DNA of 64,000 nucleotides, taken from positions 32,571,983-32,635,982 of the forward strand of contig NC_063174.1 in NCBI RefSeq assembly GCF_023159225.1, written 5' to 3'. Shown here piece by piece: positions 21,664 to 32,144 of the stretch (position 1 is the stretch's first letter; every line of letters begins with the position of its first letter). This DNA is from Perognathus longimembris pacificus. Taxonomy: Eukaryota > Chordata > Mammalia > Rodentia > Heteromyidae. Below the pieces are notes generated by a model. That model saw only the letters and a program-made list of their open reading frames with translations, searched no databases and was not told the DNA's origin. Both the position numbers and the translations under genes were made by a program.

Positions 21664-21879
21664 GGGCTGGGGATATGGCCTAGTGGCAAGAGCGCTTGCC
21701 TCGTATACATGAAGCCCTCAGTTCCATTTCCCAGCACCACATATACAGAAAATGGCCAGAAGTGGCGTTGCGGCTCAAGTGGCAGAGTGCTAGCCTTGAG
21801 CAAAAAGAAGCCAGGGACAGTGCTCAGGCCCTGAGTCCAAGGCCCAGAACTGGCACAAAAAAAAAAAAAAAAAAAAAAT
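21664..21879 (+). mobile_element. IDL-Geo SINE
   Basis: Inserted in the L1 with the duplication (A)ACCACAATGA / ATCACAATGA. Confidence 0.92.
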
Positions 21880-21972
21880 CACAATGAAGGTTAGGAGTGA
21901 ATACAGAAAGTAGGAGGATCTGGGTCTGAAGCCAACCTATGACAAAAATACTACACTATCAGAAAAATGAAG

Positions 21973-22318
21973 TGGTGGGCGCCAACAGTTCACACCTGTA
22001 ATCCTAGTTACTCAAGGGGCTGAGATCTGAGGATTGAGGTTCCAAACCAGCCCAAGTACAACAGCCCATGAGACTCTTAGCTCCAATTAACCACCAAAAA
22101 GCCAGAAGTAGAGTTGTTATTCAAGTAGTAAAGCATAAAAAGGCTAAGAGACAACGCTCAGGCCCTGAGTTCAAGCTGCAAGAACAGCACAAAAATATTA
22201 CAGAAAAAAAGAAAAGAAAAAAATAACTAAAGCAAAAAAAGGGCAGGGACATGGCTCTAGTCATAAACCATTCCCTAGCAAACACAAAGCCCTAAGCTCA
22301 AACCTCAATATCAACACC
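21973..22318 (+). mobile_element. B1-Geo SINE followed by ID-like monomer
   Basis: B1-Geo 21,973-22,195 (GTGGTGGGCGCCAACAG to GCTGCAAGAACAGC), then an ID-like piece 22,240-22,318 (GGGCAGGGACATGGCTCTAG). Confidence 0.72.
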
Positions 22319-23062
22319 AAGACACACACACACACAATGAAATGCCATTGTAATGTCTAAAACACACATTAAGAGGTGAAGATGTACCCTGCTCACTGGA
22401 TATAGCTGCTTTGGAAAACTGTGTGGTAGCCCACCCTCACCCCACCCCAAAAAAAATCAAACAAAACCCAATCATATACTCCATCAAGATTCTATTTCTG
22501 AGTGTATACCCAAAAGAAATGAAAGCACGGTCTCAAGCAACTAAGCATACTCATGTTCAGAGTATTCACAATAGCTAAAAGCTACTGGAAATGATCCAAA
22601 TGTAAAGTAAATGAAATATTATTCAGCCTTCAAAAAGAATAAAACTGACACATGTTACAACATGCCTTAGTGACATTATGCAAAGTGAAATAAACCAGTC
22701 CTAAAAAGGTAAATATTTCATGACTCCATTTACAAGAGACCCCTACAGTAGAAATATTCATTGAGCCAAAAGACTGAATGGCAGTTGCCAGGGGCAGAGG
22801 GTTTGAAGAACCAGACTGTTACAGAAAAGAGTGTGCACTAATGAACTACTAAAATAGGCTGTTTGGGTTCCTCTGAACACTGAAAATCCACTATATTGCT
22901 TAGGTCTCCTTCCTCCTCAGTCTTTGATTTTGCAAACAAAACTTCAAAGGTAGATTCTGACAAAATAGCACAAAATAGCAGCTATTACACTAGTACCTTG
23001 CAAATAGTGCCTGTTCATAAACATAAACAGGTGAGAATCCAAAAGGATAAAAAGTACTCATA

Positions 23063-23278
23063 GGGGCTGGGGATATGGCCTAGTGGCAAGAGTGTTTGCA
23101 TTGTATACATGAGGCCCTGGGTTCAATTCCTCAGCACCACATATATACAGAAAACAGCCAGAAGTGGTGGTGTGGCTCAAGTGGCAGAGTGCTAGCCTTG
23201 AGCAAAAAGAAGCCAGGGACAATGCTCAGGCCCTGAGTTCAAGCCCCAGGACTGGCCAAAAGAAAAAAAAAAAAAGTA
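23063..23278 (+). mobile_element. IDL-Geo SINE
   Basis: Complete, with AAAAAGTACTCATA flanks on both sides. Confidence 0.92.
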
Positions 23279-23477
23279 GTCAAAAAGTACTCATATACCA
23301 AAATAGAAGCTCAAAGGTCTAATTTAGAAAAAAAAACATCAGGTCTTATACTAAAAACTTACTTAAGGTTAAACTCCCAAGTCTACCAAGATCATGTTAT
23401 ACTTTTTTGATGTGTACTATTTTAAAACATGTAATGAATTATAAACTTTTTCTTGATTGTTAAAAATTCCTGTTTTA

Positions 23478-23694
23478 GGACTGGGAATATGGCCTAGTGG
23501 CAGAATGTTTGCCTTGTATACTTGAAGCCCTGGGTTCAATTCCTTAGCACCACACATATATATTAAAAAAAAAAAAAAAAGCCAGAAGTGTTGCTGTGGC
23601 TCAAGTGGTAGAGTGCTAGCCTTCAGCAAAAAGAAGCCAGGGACAATGCTCAAGCCCTGAGTTCAAGCCCCAGGGCTGGCAAAAAAAAAAAAAA
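23478..23694 (+). mobile_element. IDL-Geo SINE with A-run between the halves
   Basis: A 17-bp A-run (ATTAAAAAAAA...) separates the IDL and Geo halves. Imperfect AAAAATCCTCTTTT-type flanks. Confidence 0.9.
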
Positions 23695-23910
23695 ATCCTC
23701 TTTTCTCAAACCCTATTTTCCTTTTTCAAGTAAGCAGTACCACCCCCTGTCCCTGACAGGTAGACTACCCACCAAAGAAAAAACTGAAAACCACAGACAC
23801 AGACATCTCTGATATTTAGCTTTTCATGGTCAATGTGAGAGTCTCCTGACAAAACCAAGTTTCACTTGTCCACAGCTATTTTCATGAACCTTTATTTTTA
23901 AAAAAGGAGA

Positions 23911-24006
23911 ATGGGCCCTACATTCATGGTTCACATCTGTAATCCTAGTTACTCAGGAGACTGAGATCCAGACAAGAGAGTCCAGGAAACTCTTATCTCT
24001 AGTTAG

Positions 24007-24050
<44 letters not shown>

Positions 24051-24168
24051 ACACACGAAGCAGAGCTTCAGCTCGATGGTAGAGAACTAGCCTTGAGCAC
24101 AAAAGCTCAGGGACAGTGCCCAGGCCCTGAGTTCAAGCCCCAAAACTGGCAAATAAATAAACAAAGAA
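23911..24168 (+). mobile_element. B1-Geo SINE with (CA)n in the linker
   Basis: The linker, normally AATTAACCACCAAAAAGCC, has become a (CA)n array (24,008-24,056). AGAATGGG flanks the element. Confidence 0.88.
24008..24056. repeat. (CA)n microsatellite
   Basis: About 24 CA units with one TA interruption, inside the B1-Geo linker. Confidence 0.95.
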
Positions 24169-24313
24169 TGGGTACACCTGGTCCCACACTCATAAGTTCC
24201 ACATATGTGAAGCAAGACTGAATTTAGATTTGAAACTCCACAAAATGGAAAGTATACACGTCTATAGAAAGGTCAATTTAAAAAGCATGTTATCACCTGG
24301 CCATGAGCCTTAC

Positions 24314-24470
24314 CTTTGAGCAGCGGCAGAGGTGTTAACTCGATAGGCTTGCCCTGAGACCTAAACTGGGAGGAACTTTGCGACCTCTTCTGTCTGGCTT
24401 TTCTGACGGACTTCCGAGAAAATCCGTCTACTTTATCCACTGATGGAGGAGTAGTTGGTGCTGAGGACAT
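24314..24470 (-). CDS. PPP2R5E: PP2A regulatory subunit B56-epsilon, first coding exon (partial CDS)
   Basis: Encodes the first 52 residues of the epsilon member of the B56 (PPP2R5) family. B56 proteins are regulatory subunits of the PP2A heterotrimer that recruit the catalytic and scaffold subunits to substrates through a HEAT-like repeat fold. Translation starts [18 protein letters not shown], continues with a basic stretch ([14 protein letters not shown]) and ends [10 protein letters not shown], which I recognise as the conserved N-terminus of PPP2R5E; it precedes the HEAT-like fold, which is not in this window. The exon spans 24,314-24,477: acceptor TTTCTCTTCAG on the 5' side, donor CTCAAAG|GTAAGG on the 3' side. 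The last codon is split after its first base, giving an exon of phase 1. The start is set by the ATG 7 nt inside the exon. No frameshift is present, and an intron on both sides argues against a processed pseudogene. The remainder of the gene lies beyond position 1. Confidence 0.95.
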
Positions 24471-24477
24471 ATCCCTA
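24471..24477 (-). promoter_or_regulatory. PPP2R5E: 5'UTR stub and splice acceptor of the PPP2R5E coding exon
   Basis: Seven untranslated bases (TAGGGAT) separate the acceptor from the ATG. The first three are TAG, which matters for an upstream frame arriving from exon 1. The pyrimidine tract is CTTTCTCTTCAG. Confidence 0.85.
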
Positions 24478-24800
24478 CTGAAGAGAAAGACTATCATCAA
24501 CACATCCCCAAGGTGGAGGCATTCACAATGACTTACATGAATTCTAAAATGCCTACAAACATCACTCAGGAAAATGGGAATGAATGCATGCCCAATTAAA
24601 CCAGTTAGGGTCTGATGTGTCTGGGTAAACCTGAAAATTTAGTGGAAAAAGTAATACTGTTATATCACCTAAGTAATGTTGTAACTAATGTATGCGCAGT
24701 CTCCATTGTAAGCAGTGAGAGGATGAATTCTCATGGAGATTTGAACTCTATGCTTAGTGTTTTCCCATCCTAGCTGCAAAGCTCTTCTCATTTTGTGATT

Positions 24801-24897
24801 ATTTTTCTTCGGTCTTTTCTTCTTTGATACTGGGGATCGAACCCAGGATGTGGCACTTGCCAGGCAGGCGCTTTGCCACTGAGCTACATCCCAGCCC
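24801..24897 (-). mobile_element. ID SINE monomer
   Basis: On the minus strand GGGCTGGGATGTAGCTCAGT to GTTCGATCCCCAGTATC, with A and B box-like promoter parts, flanked by a perfect 13-bp duplication TCATTTTGTGATT (24,788-24,800 and 24,898-24,910). Confidence 0.93.
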
Positions 24898-25639
24898 TCA
24901 TTTTGTGATTCTTGAAGTAATTTTGGAACTATTATGAAGCTGGAAAACTTCCACGGGTACATTTCCTCAACATATTTAATATTATGAATGGGTTCTGAAG
25001 CTGAAACCCCAACTGAACTTCAAGAATGTATACCAATATATCACAGCAAAGTGAAATTTACAATTACGGAAACCATCTGAGCAACGACTTAAATCAATAT
25101 ACTGGCTTTGCTATGATAAGCCACCACAGTGCATCAGGACAGACTAGATTACTTGGAACAGAACTCACAAAAGGAATTAATTAATATCATTTCAAGTCTT
25201 TTTGAATGAAGCCACCTAAAATTATGAATGTTCAATAAACAAAACTACGATGAAACCAAGCCCCAAGCTGAGCTGAAAACCTAACTTCACACCTTGACTG
25301 GACAATCAAGTTGTCTTCCTAGAGGTTTAGGTTTGGGGGTTCAAATATCAATTTTCATTCCACCAAACTGATGGAAGGAAATAGTTCTTTTGCATGTCTT
25401 AGGCCTCTCAAATTATTAAAATGAAAGGTATTTCCTAAAAGTAGTGAGCATTAAGGTCAATCTCATTCACAAACCTAAAGATCATGCCATCATTTCCACA
25501 GAACTGAAGCTCCATGCAAGATTAATGGCAGAGTCCAGTAGAAATAATGCATACAGGGGCAATGCTGAGATGCATTTACTCACCTGCCAGTCCAATACAT
25601 AAGACAAGTGTTTTTAACTTCTACATAAAAAGAGTAAGG

Positions 25640-25852
25640 GAGAGCCTAGTGCTAGTGAGATCTGAGGATTGTAGTTCAAAGCCAGCCAGGGCAAGAAAGT
25701 ACATGAGACTCTTCTCTCCAATTAACCACCAAAAAAGCTGGAATAGAGCTGTGGCTCAAGTGGTACAGAGGTAGCTTTGGGTGGAAAAAGCTCAGGGAGA
25801 GTGGCCAGGCCCTGAGTTCAAGCCCCTAGGCGAGCACAAAAAGAAAAAAAAA
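25640..25852 (+). mobile_element. B1-Geo SINE, head shortened
   Basis: GAGCCTAGTGCTAGTGAGATC joins the first bases of the head to its end. Linker CTCCAATTAACCACC and Geo half follow. Confidence 0.82.
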
Positions 25853-26929
25853 TTAAAGGGAAAGAGAAAGGGGGGATTTCCTACTGAATGGATTACATGG
25901 GTTCTGACAAAGTAAAAAGAAAAAAAAGTGGGCGGAGGAGAAAACACCACAATGTTGAAGTCTTCTTTGGTTTCTCTTTCATTACAAAGTTGTGGTTTTT
26001 TTTTTTTTTTTACTCTACCCACGTTTTGCCTTAAATGTAATGTGTGAGGTTCAAACCAGAATCACACATCAAGAAAATGAATGATCACTTTAAAATATGA
26101 CTGCATTAGCAAGAAGCTCCGCGTCACATTAGATGTTGTAAATTCAGGGGTGGATTTTCCAATCTTCCATGAGAATTACTGAGATTTCATTCTAACCCTA
26201 ACAACACAAGAATCCTGTAAATCTTATTCCTCCATCACGTCTCTTCATTATACCTCATCTGTCATCTCCAACGAACACCTATAGGTAGATGTTTGTTGTT
26301 GGGGCTTTTTGTGTGTGGATTTTTTTTTTTAATGCCTCGTAAGCCCGCAGCACAGAATAAAACGTCAAGGATCCCAACCTTAAAGCACTGCAGAACTGAA
26401 GGGAAGGCAGCAGCAGATCCGTGCAAAGCCCAGGGAAACAGGCTTCGCCTGGGCCGGAGCAACCTCTATAAACAGCAGCACCGTACATTTATTTGCAAGA
26501 CAGGATAATCCAAGAGGCAGGAAGGGAGCCAGGAATGGGCTTGTCGGTGGGATTGCTTACATACACCTCAAACCCAGGGAGAGGCTGCAGCTGCTAAAGA
26601 TTCGACCTCACCACACCAACCTATTCTGTCCACCGCCCCCGTCAGGGGGACGAAAGGGGGGGGGGGGACAGGTAAGCGCCTCGGATCACACAAGGTGGAG
26701 AGAGGAGGAAGGAGGAGGCAGAGTGAATGGAAGATCGCATCTAGCCTTTGCAGGTAAAAATCAGACAAGTGGCACGGGCGCTCCCGCGGGCGCACCCCAC
26801 CCCGCCGCGCCCCTCCACGGCCTGAGCCAGGCCCTCCCGGCTCCCCAGTCCGATTCCCGGTAGGTTCCCCCCGCGGGGACCAGGAGGAGGGGAGGCGGGC
26901 GATCTGCGGTGGCGGAGGGACGAAGTTAC

Positions 26930-27259
26930 CTTGAAGCTCGTGGGGAAGAATCCAAAGACGATCTGTGGTTTCGAGGGGCGGAGGACGGGCGAGGGGGCAG
27001 CGGCAGGGGCGGGCGGCGGGGCCGGGACGTGCGGGGAGAGGTCCGGGCGGCGGCGGGGAGCCCGGGGCGATGGCTGTCCGGTGCGGCGTCTCTCCCGTTC
27101 CGCGGCGGCGGCGGCGGCGGCGCCTCTAGGCCTCTCGGCCGGACCCGACCCTGAGCGCTCCGGCGGCGGCGGTGGCGGCCTCACGATCCTCCCCCGCGGG
27201 CCCGGCCCATCAAATCGGCACTGACCCCGTTGCGGCTCCGCCAGCGGCTCCGCGCTCAC
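26930..27259 (-). other. Upstream open reading frame in exon 1 (110 codons)
   Basis: From ATG at 27,259 an uninterrupted frame of exactly 110 codons reaches the proposed donor. It is rich in Pro, Ala and Arg, including an alanine run from the triplet repeat near 27,110. If spliced to 24,477 the next codon is TAG, so the frame ends 4 nt before the PPP2R5E ATG. No known domain. It may be translated or only regulatory, and exists only if transcription starts upstream of 27,259. Confidence 0.45.
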
Positions 27260-27500
27260 ATTCCCGGCGGGCGGCGCCTCAGCTCGTTGCCCCGGACCCG
27301 GCGGCGGCGGCGGCGGCGAGGTGGGGAGGGGGGAAGGGAGGGAGGAAGACAGGATCTGCAGCAGTCGCGGCCGGCGGAGGAGTCGGGAAGAAAAGCAGGA
27401 AGAGCCGCTGGAGCCGGAGCCGCCGCTGCCGTTCGCAACCCGCCGCGGGTCCCCGTCAATGCCCCTTTCTCTCTCCTATTGTCAATATCACCGGGCGGCT
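26930..27500 (-). other. PPP2R5E: Probable PPP2R5E exon 1 (5'UTR); 5' end approximate
   Basis: On the minus strand CCCCACGAGCTTCAAG|GTAACT is a good donor; the last exon base is 26,930. Non-coding for PPP2R5E because the protein starts in the next exon. The 5' end is placed near 27,500 only from the CCAAT boxes just upstream. The donor is inferred by eye, not from a transcript. Confidence 0.6.
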
Positions 27501-27594
27501 GAGTCCATGGCACACACGCAACCAAACCTCCGGTCCCGCAGCGCCCGCCTCCGACGCCCGCCCACTGGAGACTTCAAACGGGAAGAGACGCCTC

Positions 27595-27716
27595 ATTGGC
27601 TGACGCGCGCCTTCACTCCCTTCCCAGCAAGTTCGGATGAGAGCGGACCAGCGATTGGCGGCTGGGATGGGGGGCGGGGAAACAGGAGGGTGGGAAGAGA
27701 GAAGGACGAGGATTGG
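27595..27716 (-). promoter_or_regulatory. Three evenly spaced inverted CCAAT boxes
   Basis: ATTGG on the plus strand at 27,595-27,599, 27,654-27,658 and 27,712-27,716 (CCAAT on the minus strand), spaced 59 and 58 bp. The first is followed by CTGACGCG, resembling a CRE half. Such motifs bind NF-Y in many CpG-island promoters. Confidence 0.6.
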
Positions 27717-28263
27717 ACCGAGGCCTGGAGGACCCGGATGCAGCCGCGAGCTCGGAACCCGAGCGGCCGCTTCCGCCAAGCGCCCGGGTGGGCTGGAGCG
27801 GAGCATGTCGGCACTCACCGGGCCGGAGAGGAGCTTGCCTCGCCGCAGGCCAGCACCCAGGGAAGATCGGACGGCGGCCCTTCTCCTCGGGGTTTCTGAG
27901 GACTGGGATTGGGGAGCCCCCGGGCCTTGCCTCGCGGTCCCCAGCAGCCCTGTGGACCCCATCTTGACCGGAGCAAGCCCCACCCAGGACGCGACTCCGC
28001 GTTGCACAGAAAGAAATGAGGTGCGGCCCGTGCCTCGGCACCCCAGCTCCAGTCCACGGCACCCCCGAACCTGTGGCCGGCCCGACTCGGAAACTTCACC
28101 CCCTGGGGCCAGGCCACAGGTTGGGTAAAGCTTCCGTAGTGGTCTTTTTCTTCAATAATAGTGGGTTTTCCGGGATGGGCTACGCCAGCCTTAGCTGAGG
28201 CCAGCGCTCAGGAGCTTTGGCAGGTGGGACGAGGTCCCCACCTCACCCCCACCCCCAAACTTT

Positions 28264-28279
28264 GCGCGCGCGCACACGC

Positions 28280-28316
<37 letters not shown>
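28264..28316. repeat. (CG)/(CA)n microsatellite
   Basis: GCGCGCGCGCACACGCACAC followed by about 18 CA units at the CpG-island edge; alternating purine-pyrimidine. Confidence 0.95.
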
Positions 28317-28317
<1 letters not shown>

Positions 28318-28566
28318 TGCATTCCTATTAACCGCACTGCTTACCCTACCCAGCACCACTTCCCTCACCCCCCGCAGCTCGGGGAGACGCTGCGCTGGCG
28401 AGATCTTTGGCGAAGTTGAGTCCGGAAGAGTTGTTCTGCCTACAAACAGTGATAACACTTTTACAGATGTGTTTTTGCTTCCTTGGTGAGCCCCTATGCC
28501 AAATGGGGCATTTCCAGACTTACACAGGCTTTTTTTTTTTTTCTTTTAAGGAAAAGAAAATTCTTT

Positions 28567-29053
28567 AGGGCTACGGGTGTGGCTTAAGTGGCTAGCTAGC
28601 TTGAGGCCCTGAATTCAAAGCCTAGTACTGTTGTAGGGAGTATAGCTGACTCCATCTTGACTAGGGAAACGTAGTAGGAAAAGTTGGGGGGAGTAGATTA
28701 GCTCAACCTGACCCCAAAATTCTGCTTCTGTAAATGGCTTGCTCTACCCCCTGCCAAGCCCCTACACCTGTGCTACACTTTTACCTTTATAAACCCCAAT
28801 TTGAGACCTGCTCGGGGTCATGGTGGCAGCTCCTGAGTCTGCACTGTTGTCCCTGGCCGATCACCCTGCTTTTCACTGTTGCAGTTTCAGCTCCCAAGTC
28901 TGCTGGGTCCTTAGCCGGTCAGTTGGCTTTATGCTTCCCCAATAAACCCGTCTTTTTGCTTGAGACTGTCTCTGAATGGTGGACTCTTGGAGGGACGGGG
29001 ACCCCACCCCTTCCCTCAAACCCCATAACAGTACTAGAAAAAAAAAAAAAAGA
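28567..29053 (+). mobile_element. Decayed Geo/ID-type SINE split by a solo LTR
   Basis: GGGTGTGGCTTAAGTGG to CAAAGCCTAGTAC lies left of the LTR; GTACTAG plus an A-tail lies right of it. Confidence 0.7.
28629..29030 (+). mobile_element. Solo LTR, ERV class I-like
   Basis: 402 bp, TGTTGTAGGGAG to CCCATAACA, flanked by the 4-bp duplication GTAC (28,625-28,628 and 29,031-29,034). Contains TTTATAAACCCC (TATA-like) and CCCCAATAAACC (polyadenylation signal). Same family as the LTR at 50,715, which keeps internal sequence. It lies about 0.5 kb beyond the CpG island and points away from PPP2R5E. Confidence 0.92.
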
Positions 29054-29173
29054 AGTGCAAAGAAAAATCCTTAATACCATAAATGTCAGATTACGAATTG
29101 TCTAAACCTGAGGAAAATGGAGGGGGAGTACAGATGGAAAAAACAAAAACAAACATGTATATATCACATTACT

Positions 29174-29357
29174 GGCTGGGCCCTGATGGATCACACCTGT
29201 AATCCTAGCTACCCGGGAGGCTGATGTTTGAGGATCAAAGTTCAAAGCCAGCCCAGGCAGGAAAGCTCATCTCCAATTAACCATGAGAAAACAGGACTCT
29301 GAGACAGGACTGGAGACGATGTCCAGGCCCTTAGGTCAAGCCTGGGACCAGTAACAA
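29174..29357 (+). mobile_element. B1-Geo SINE with shortened Geo half
   Basis: GCTGGGCCCTGATGGATCAC to GGGACCAGTAAC; most of the Geo middle is deleted. Confidence 0.78.
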
Positions 29358-29361
29358 ATAT

Positions 29362-29570
29362 TTATTTTTATTTTTTGCTGGTGTAAGGCTTGAACTCAGG
29401 GATTGGACATTGCCTCCTTGTGCTCAACGCTAGTACTCTACACTTGAGCCACAGCGCTGCTTCCAGTTACTAATTGGAGATAGTCATAGTCTCACCATGG
29501 AACCACAGTTCTCAAATCTCAGCCTCCTTAGTAGCTAGGATTACAGGCGTGAGCCACCAGCTCCTGGCAA
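29362..29570 (-). mobile_element. B1-Geo SINE
   Basis: Reverse copy placed tail-to-tail with the preceding one, forming an imperfect inverted repeat. Ends GTGAGCCACCAGCTCCTGGC. Confidence 0.85.
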
Positions 29571-31937
29571 TTAAAAAAAAAAAAAGTTTTTTAAACATTT
29601 GTAATCCCTCAGCTGAACATTTTAGCATTAACAATATGTGTCATTCTGTAGTCTAGTTTTCCCTCTCAGCTTTATGTCATATTTTCTGTACAGTTAAGGA
29701 AAATAATTGTATATAAACAAAACTCTACACCCTATATGTAAAAGTGACAAAATGCATTTGCCTCAGGTACTGGTTGGCACTCGCTATTGCAAATTCCTAT
29801 GAATTCTTTAAAGATGGCTTTGGGGTGGAAAAATAATTCTGTGCCATAGAAGAAAGAGATTCCTGTTTTGAGCTGAAATAGGGAACACTGGTATGACAAC
29901 TAATGCAAGCTCCCTTGGCTACCATAATGTCCATATTCTCTCTGATAAAGATCATTATCTGAGCCTTAGAATATTGTGTAGTTTCTACCTTTAAGAAATT
30001 TATATTTCCATATCTCAGTCCTTATGACAGTTTGGAATCCCAGCCAAGCAAACCTTGTTTCCTCAATCTCTGATTGAGGGTAAGTGCAGAATTAAAACCA
30101 AGAAAAATTCTGAAGCCAACTCAAATTTCCCTTGGCAACACTTGAACCGTTAGAAAGTAGTGCACGTTTGAAATGCTCACAGCTGTTGCTTAGAACATTT
30201 CACATTCTGTAGAGAGGATTTTGCTTGCAAATTATGGATCTCTATAAAGACAATTCATTTCAGAGTCATTTCTTTTTCTATAAAATGGCTGAGCAACTGA
30301 AATGAACAGGTTTTGTTTTTTTTAATATGGAAACATTCTTGCCTATGCGAGAAGGAACTCTCTGGACTAATAATTTCTTAAGGAGGTCCATGAATCCCAA
30401 GTGTGTGTGTACGAGTACAAGGCGGTCCATTTGGGATGCAGGAGAAAAACATAATGAGGGCATTTATTTATGTTTAACTTTAAAATGAAATGCATTAAGC
30501 TCAAGTAATATTTTATGCTAGACAAAGGTTCTTCCACTGATCTACATTCCCAACCTCAAGTAATATTTTATATACAGAATGACTGCCCCTGCACTTGCTC
30601 CTGGGATGTCCCTGGCCTAGAGCGGCATAAGATAGATTCCAGAGGTTAGCAGTGGTGATCTCATCCCCATCAACCTGTGTGGCTTGTATGCTGATTCATT
30701 TATGTAGATGTACTGATTGTACTATATAGACTTAATTAAAATTTTAAAACGACCTTACAAGAGCCTTTTGCCAAGAAACCCCTGCAGAAGAACAAGCAGC
30801 CACTTTTCAAAGTTAAAGTGACAATCCAACCTACAACCAGACTTTGACTTGTCAAGAAGACAACATGAAATGGAGAGTTACACCTACTATAACAACAAAC
30901 TATCCTAAGTCAGACTATATATTGTGAGTCAGTAGTTAATGATGGTAGCATAGGTACACTTTATGAACAAATATATGTATATAGACATAGATATATAGAT
31001 CTACATGTAAGAATATGCCCCCAAAAAATACTGATGGGAATTACATGATAAAAGAAATTGTAAGATTGCTATTCTAGATAACATGAAAAGAAATGCATTA
31101 TAATCTTGAGGGAGCCATTATCAAGTGACAAAACACAGCCTGTTGTTATCAGATGAAAGCATTCACTTTCCAGATATGAAAGCTGAGCTTATTATCAATC
31201 TGTTGGCAGGCTAGCCATGTGATTAGACTAGAAGATATAGACTATTGAGTGGTGAACTAAAAAAGGGATAGCTAATAAATTGAAGCCTGGTCAAACCAAG
31301 CATCAGTAAGACAGCATCTTCATAAGCAGGCCAGTGTAATTTTCTGTGGAGGACAGCAATACATGAAGCCATTATAAACTGAGATAAGGATGAAAGCTGC
31401 TATCTTTGGAAAATAATAAAAAATATACATACAGCTAGTTAGACAAGGGTATCTTATTTCTTTATGCTCCATTTATCCACTAGAAAACACCCTCAGCAAT
31501 GACATTTTCTTGGGTTACCATTTAAATATTGCACTAACATTTTCAGATGTGCCTCGAAGGCTGGAGTTTTCTCATAGCTTTCTGTGTGATTCATGTGCAT
31601 AATTATTGCCTGACATGCAGAATACTTAGGTGCTGTAGCTCTGGACTTTTTGAAGCTGAGATGCAATCCAGAAATGATTATCAGATGACCTCTGCACTGT
31701 CTTAGTGATGGGCCTCATATCTTGATGGATCAGGGAAGGGAGAGAGGCCTGGTACCACATTAAAGAAAGCTAGAGGAAAAAAATAAAAAAAAGGAAGTGG
31801 AAACCAGCATCAAGTGTATCTACTTCACACTGGAGAAAATACAAAACAATGCACCAGAGCTAACACTTTTGCTTATAAAATTGTCAGTTTGCACAAAAGA
31901 CTATTAAAACTGTGTCTGGTTTTAAGCATAATAAGAA
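29571..31937. other. Intergenic AT-rich sequence without recognised elements
   Basis: The longest repeat-poor stretch in the window. No exon-like frame with splice sites seen; short AT microsatellite-like runs near 30,970. An ancient decayed repeat could be missed by eye. Confidence 0.5.
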
Positions 31938-32144
31938 GGGCTGGGAATGTGGCGTAGTGGTAGAGTGCTTGCCTAGCATGCATGAAGCCCAGGGTTCAAT
32001 TCCTCAGTACTACATAAACAGAAAAGGCCAGAAGCGGTGCTATGGCTCAAGTGGCAGAGCACTAGCCTTAAGCAAAAGAAGCTCAGGAACAATGCCCAGG
32101 CCCTGAGTTCAAGCCCTCGCACTGGCAAAAAAAAAAAAAAAAAA
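31938..32144 (+). mobile_element. IDL-Geo SINE
   Basis: CATGCATGAAG subfamily, full length, A-tail 32,128-32,145; AATAATAA-like flanks. Confidence 0.9.

Larger units (their letters stand above)
21565..22960 (+). mobile_element. LINE-1 3' region, interrupted by SINEs
   Basis: 21,590-21,663 reads like the end of L1 ORF2 (ATGCAAATCAAAACCACAAT). After the SINEs, 22,340-22,900 matches an ancient L1M-type 3'UTR: GTGTATACCCAAAAGAAATG, ATTCACAATAGCTAAAAGC, ATTATTCAGCCTTCAAAAAG, CAGTTGCCAGGGGCAGAGGG. No open frame survives. Confidence 0.75.
1..24313 (-). other. PPP2R5E: PPP2R5E intron downstream of the first coding exon (partial)
   Basis: The segment follows the splice donor of the coding exon at 24,314 on the minus strand. 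I saw no further PPP2R5E exon in it; the next part of the protein is not encoded here, so the intron continues beyond the window. It is dominated by SINE insertions, mostly on the plus strand and so antisense to the gene. Assignment as intron rests on the exon identification. Confidence 0.85.
24478..26929 (-). other. PPP2R5E: Probable PPP2R5E intron 1
   Basis: Lies between the coding-exon acceptor and the proposed exon-1 donor at 26,930. It is relatively poor in repeats (one ID and one B1-Geo), which fits proximity to a promoter. 24,911-25,640 and 25,853-26,700 show no recognised element. Confidence 0.65.
26750..28120. promoter_or_regulatory. PPP2R5E: CpG island promoter of PPP2R5E
   Basis: A 1.4-kb GC-rich, CpG-dense segment standing out from AT-rich flanks, with no SINE. 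It contains CGG/GCC triplet runs near 27,100-27,122 and 27,298-27,318, GC boxes, and inverted CCAAT motifs (ATTGG on the plus strand) at 27,595, 27,654, 27,712 and 27,908. Their orientation and position fit a minus-strand start near 27.5 kb. A strong minus-strand donor (GCCCG|GTGAGT) at 27,819 allows an alternative first exon farther upstream. Divergent transcription is possible but I see no gene for it. Confidence 0.85.

Noticed and set aside
24273..24503. 76-residue frame extending the PPP2R5E exon on both sides
   Set aside because: The extra residues lie beyond clear acceptor and donor sites; only 24,314-24,470 is coding.
24801..24897. tRNA-like sequence (ID element) as a possible tRNA gene
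   Set aside because: It has target duplications and matches a retroposed SINE; no full cloverleaf is evident. The same holds for the other IDL halves.
26741..26929. Continuation of the exon-1 upstream frame as part of a 172-residue protein
   Set aside because: It crosses a good splice donor at 26,930, so the downstream part is probably intron.
27321..27899. 192-codon plus-strand frame and overlapping minus-strand frames in the CpG island
   Set aside because: GC-rich islands lack stop codons; both strands are open here and the composition is low-complexity Arg/Pro/Gly with no domain.
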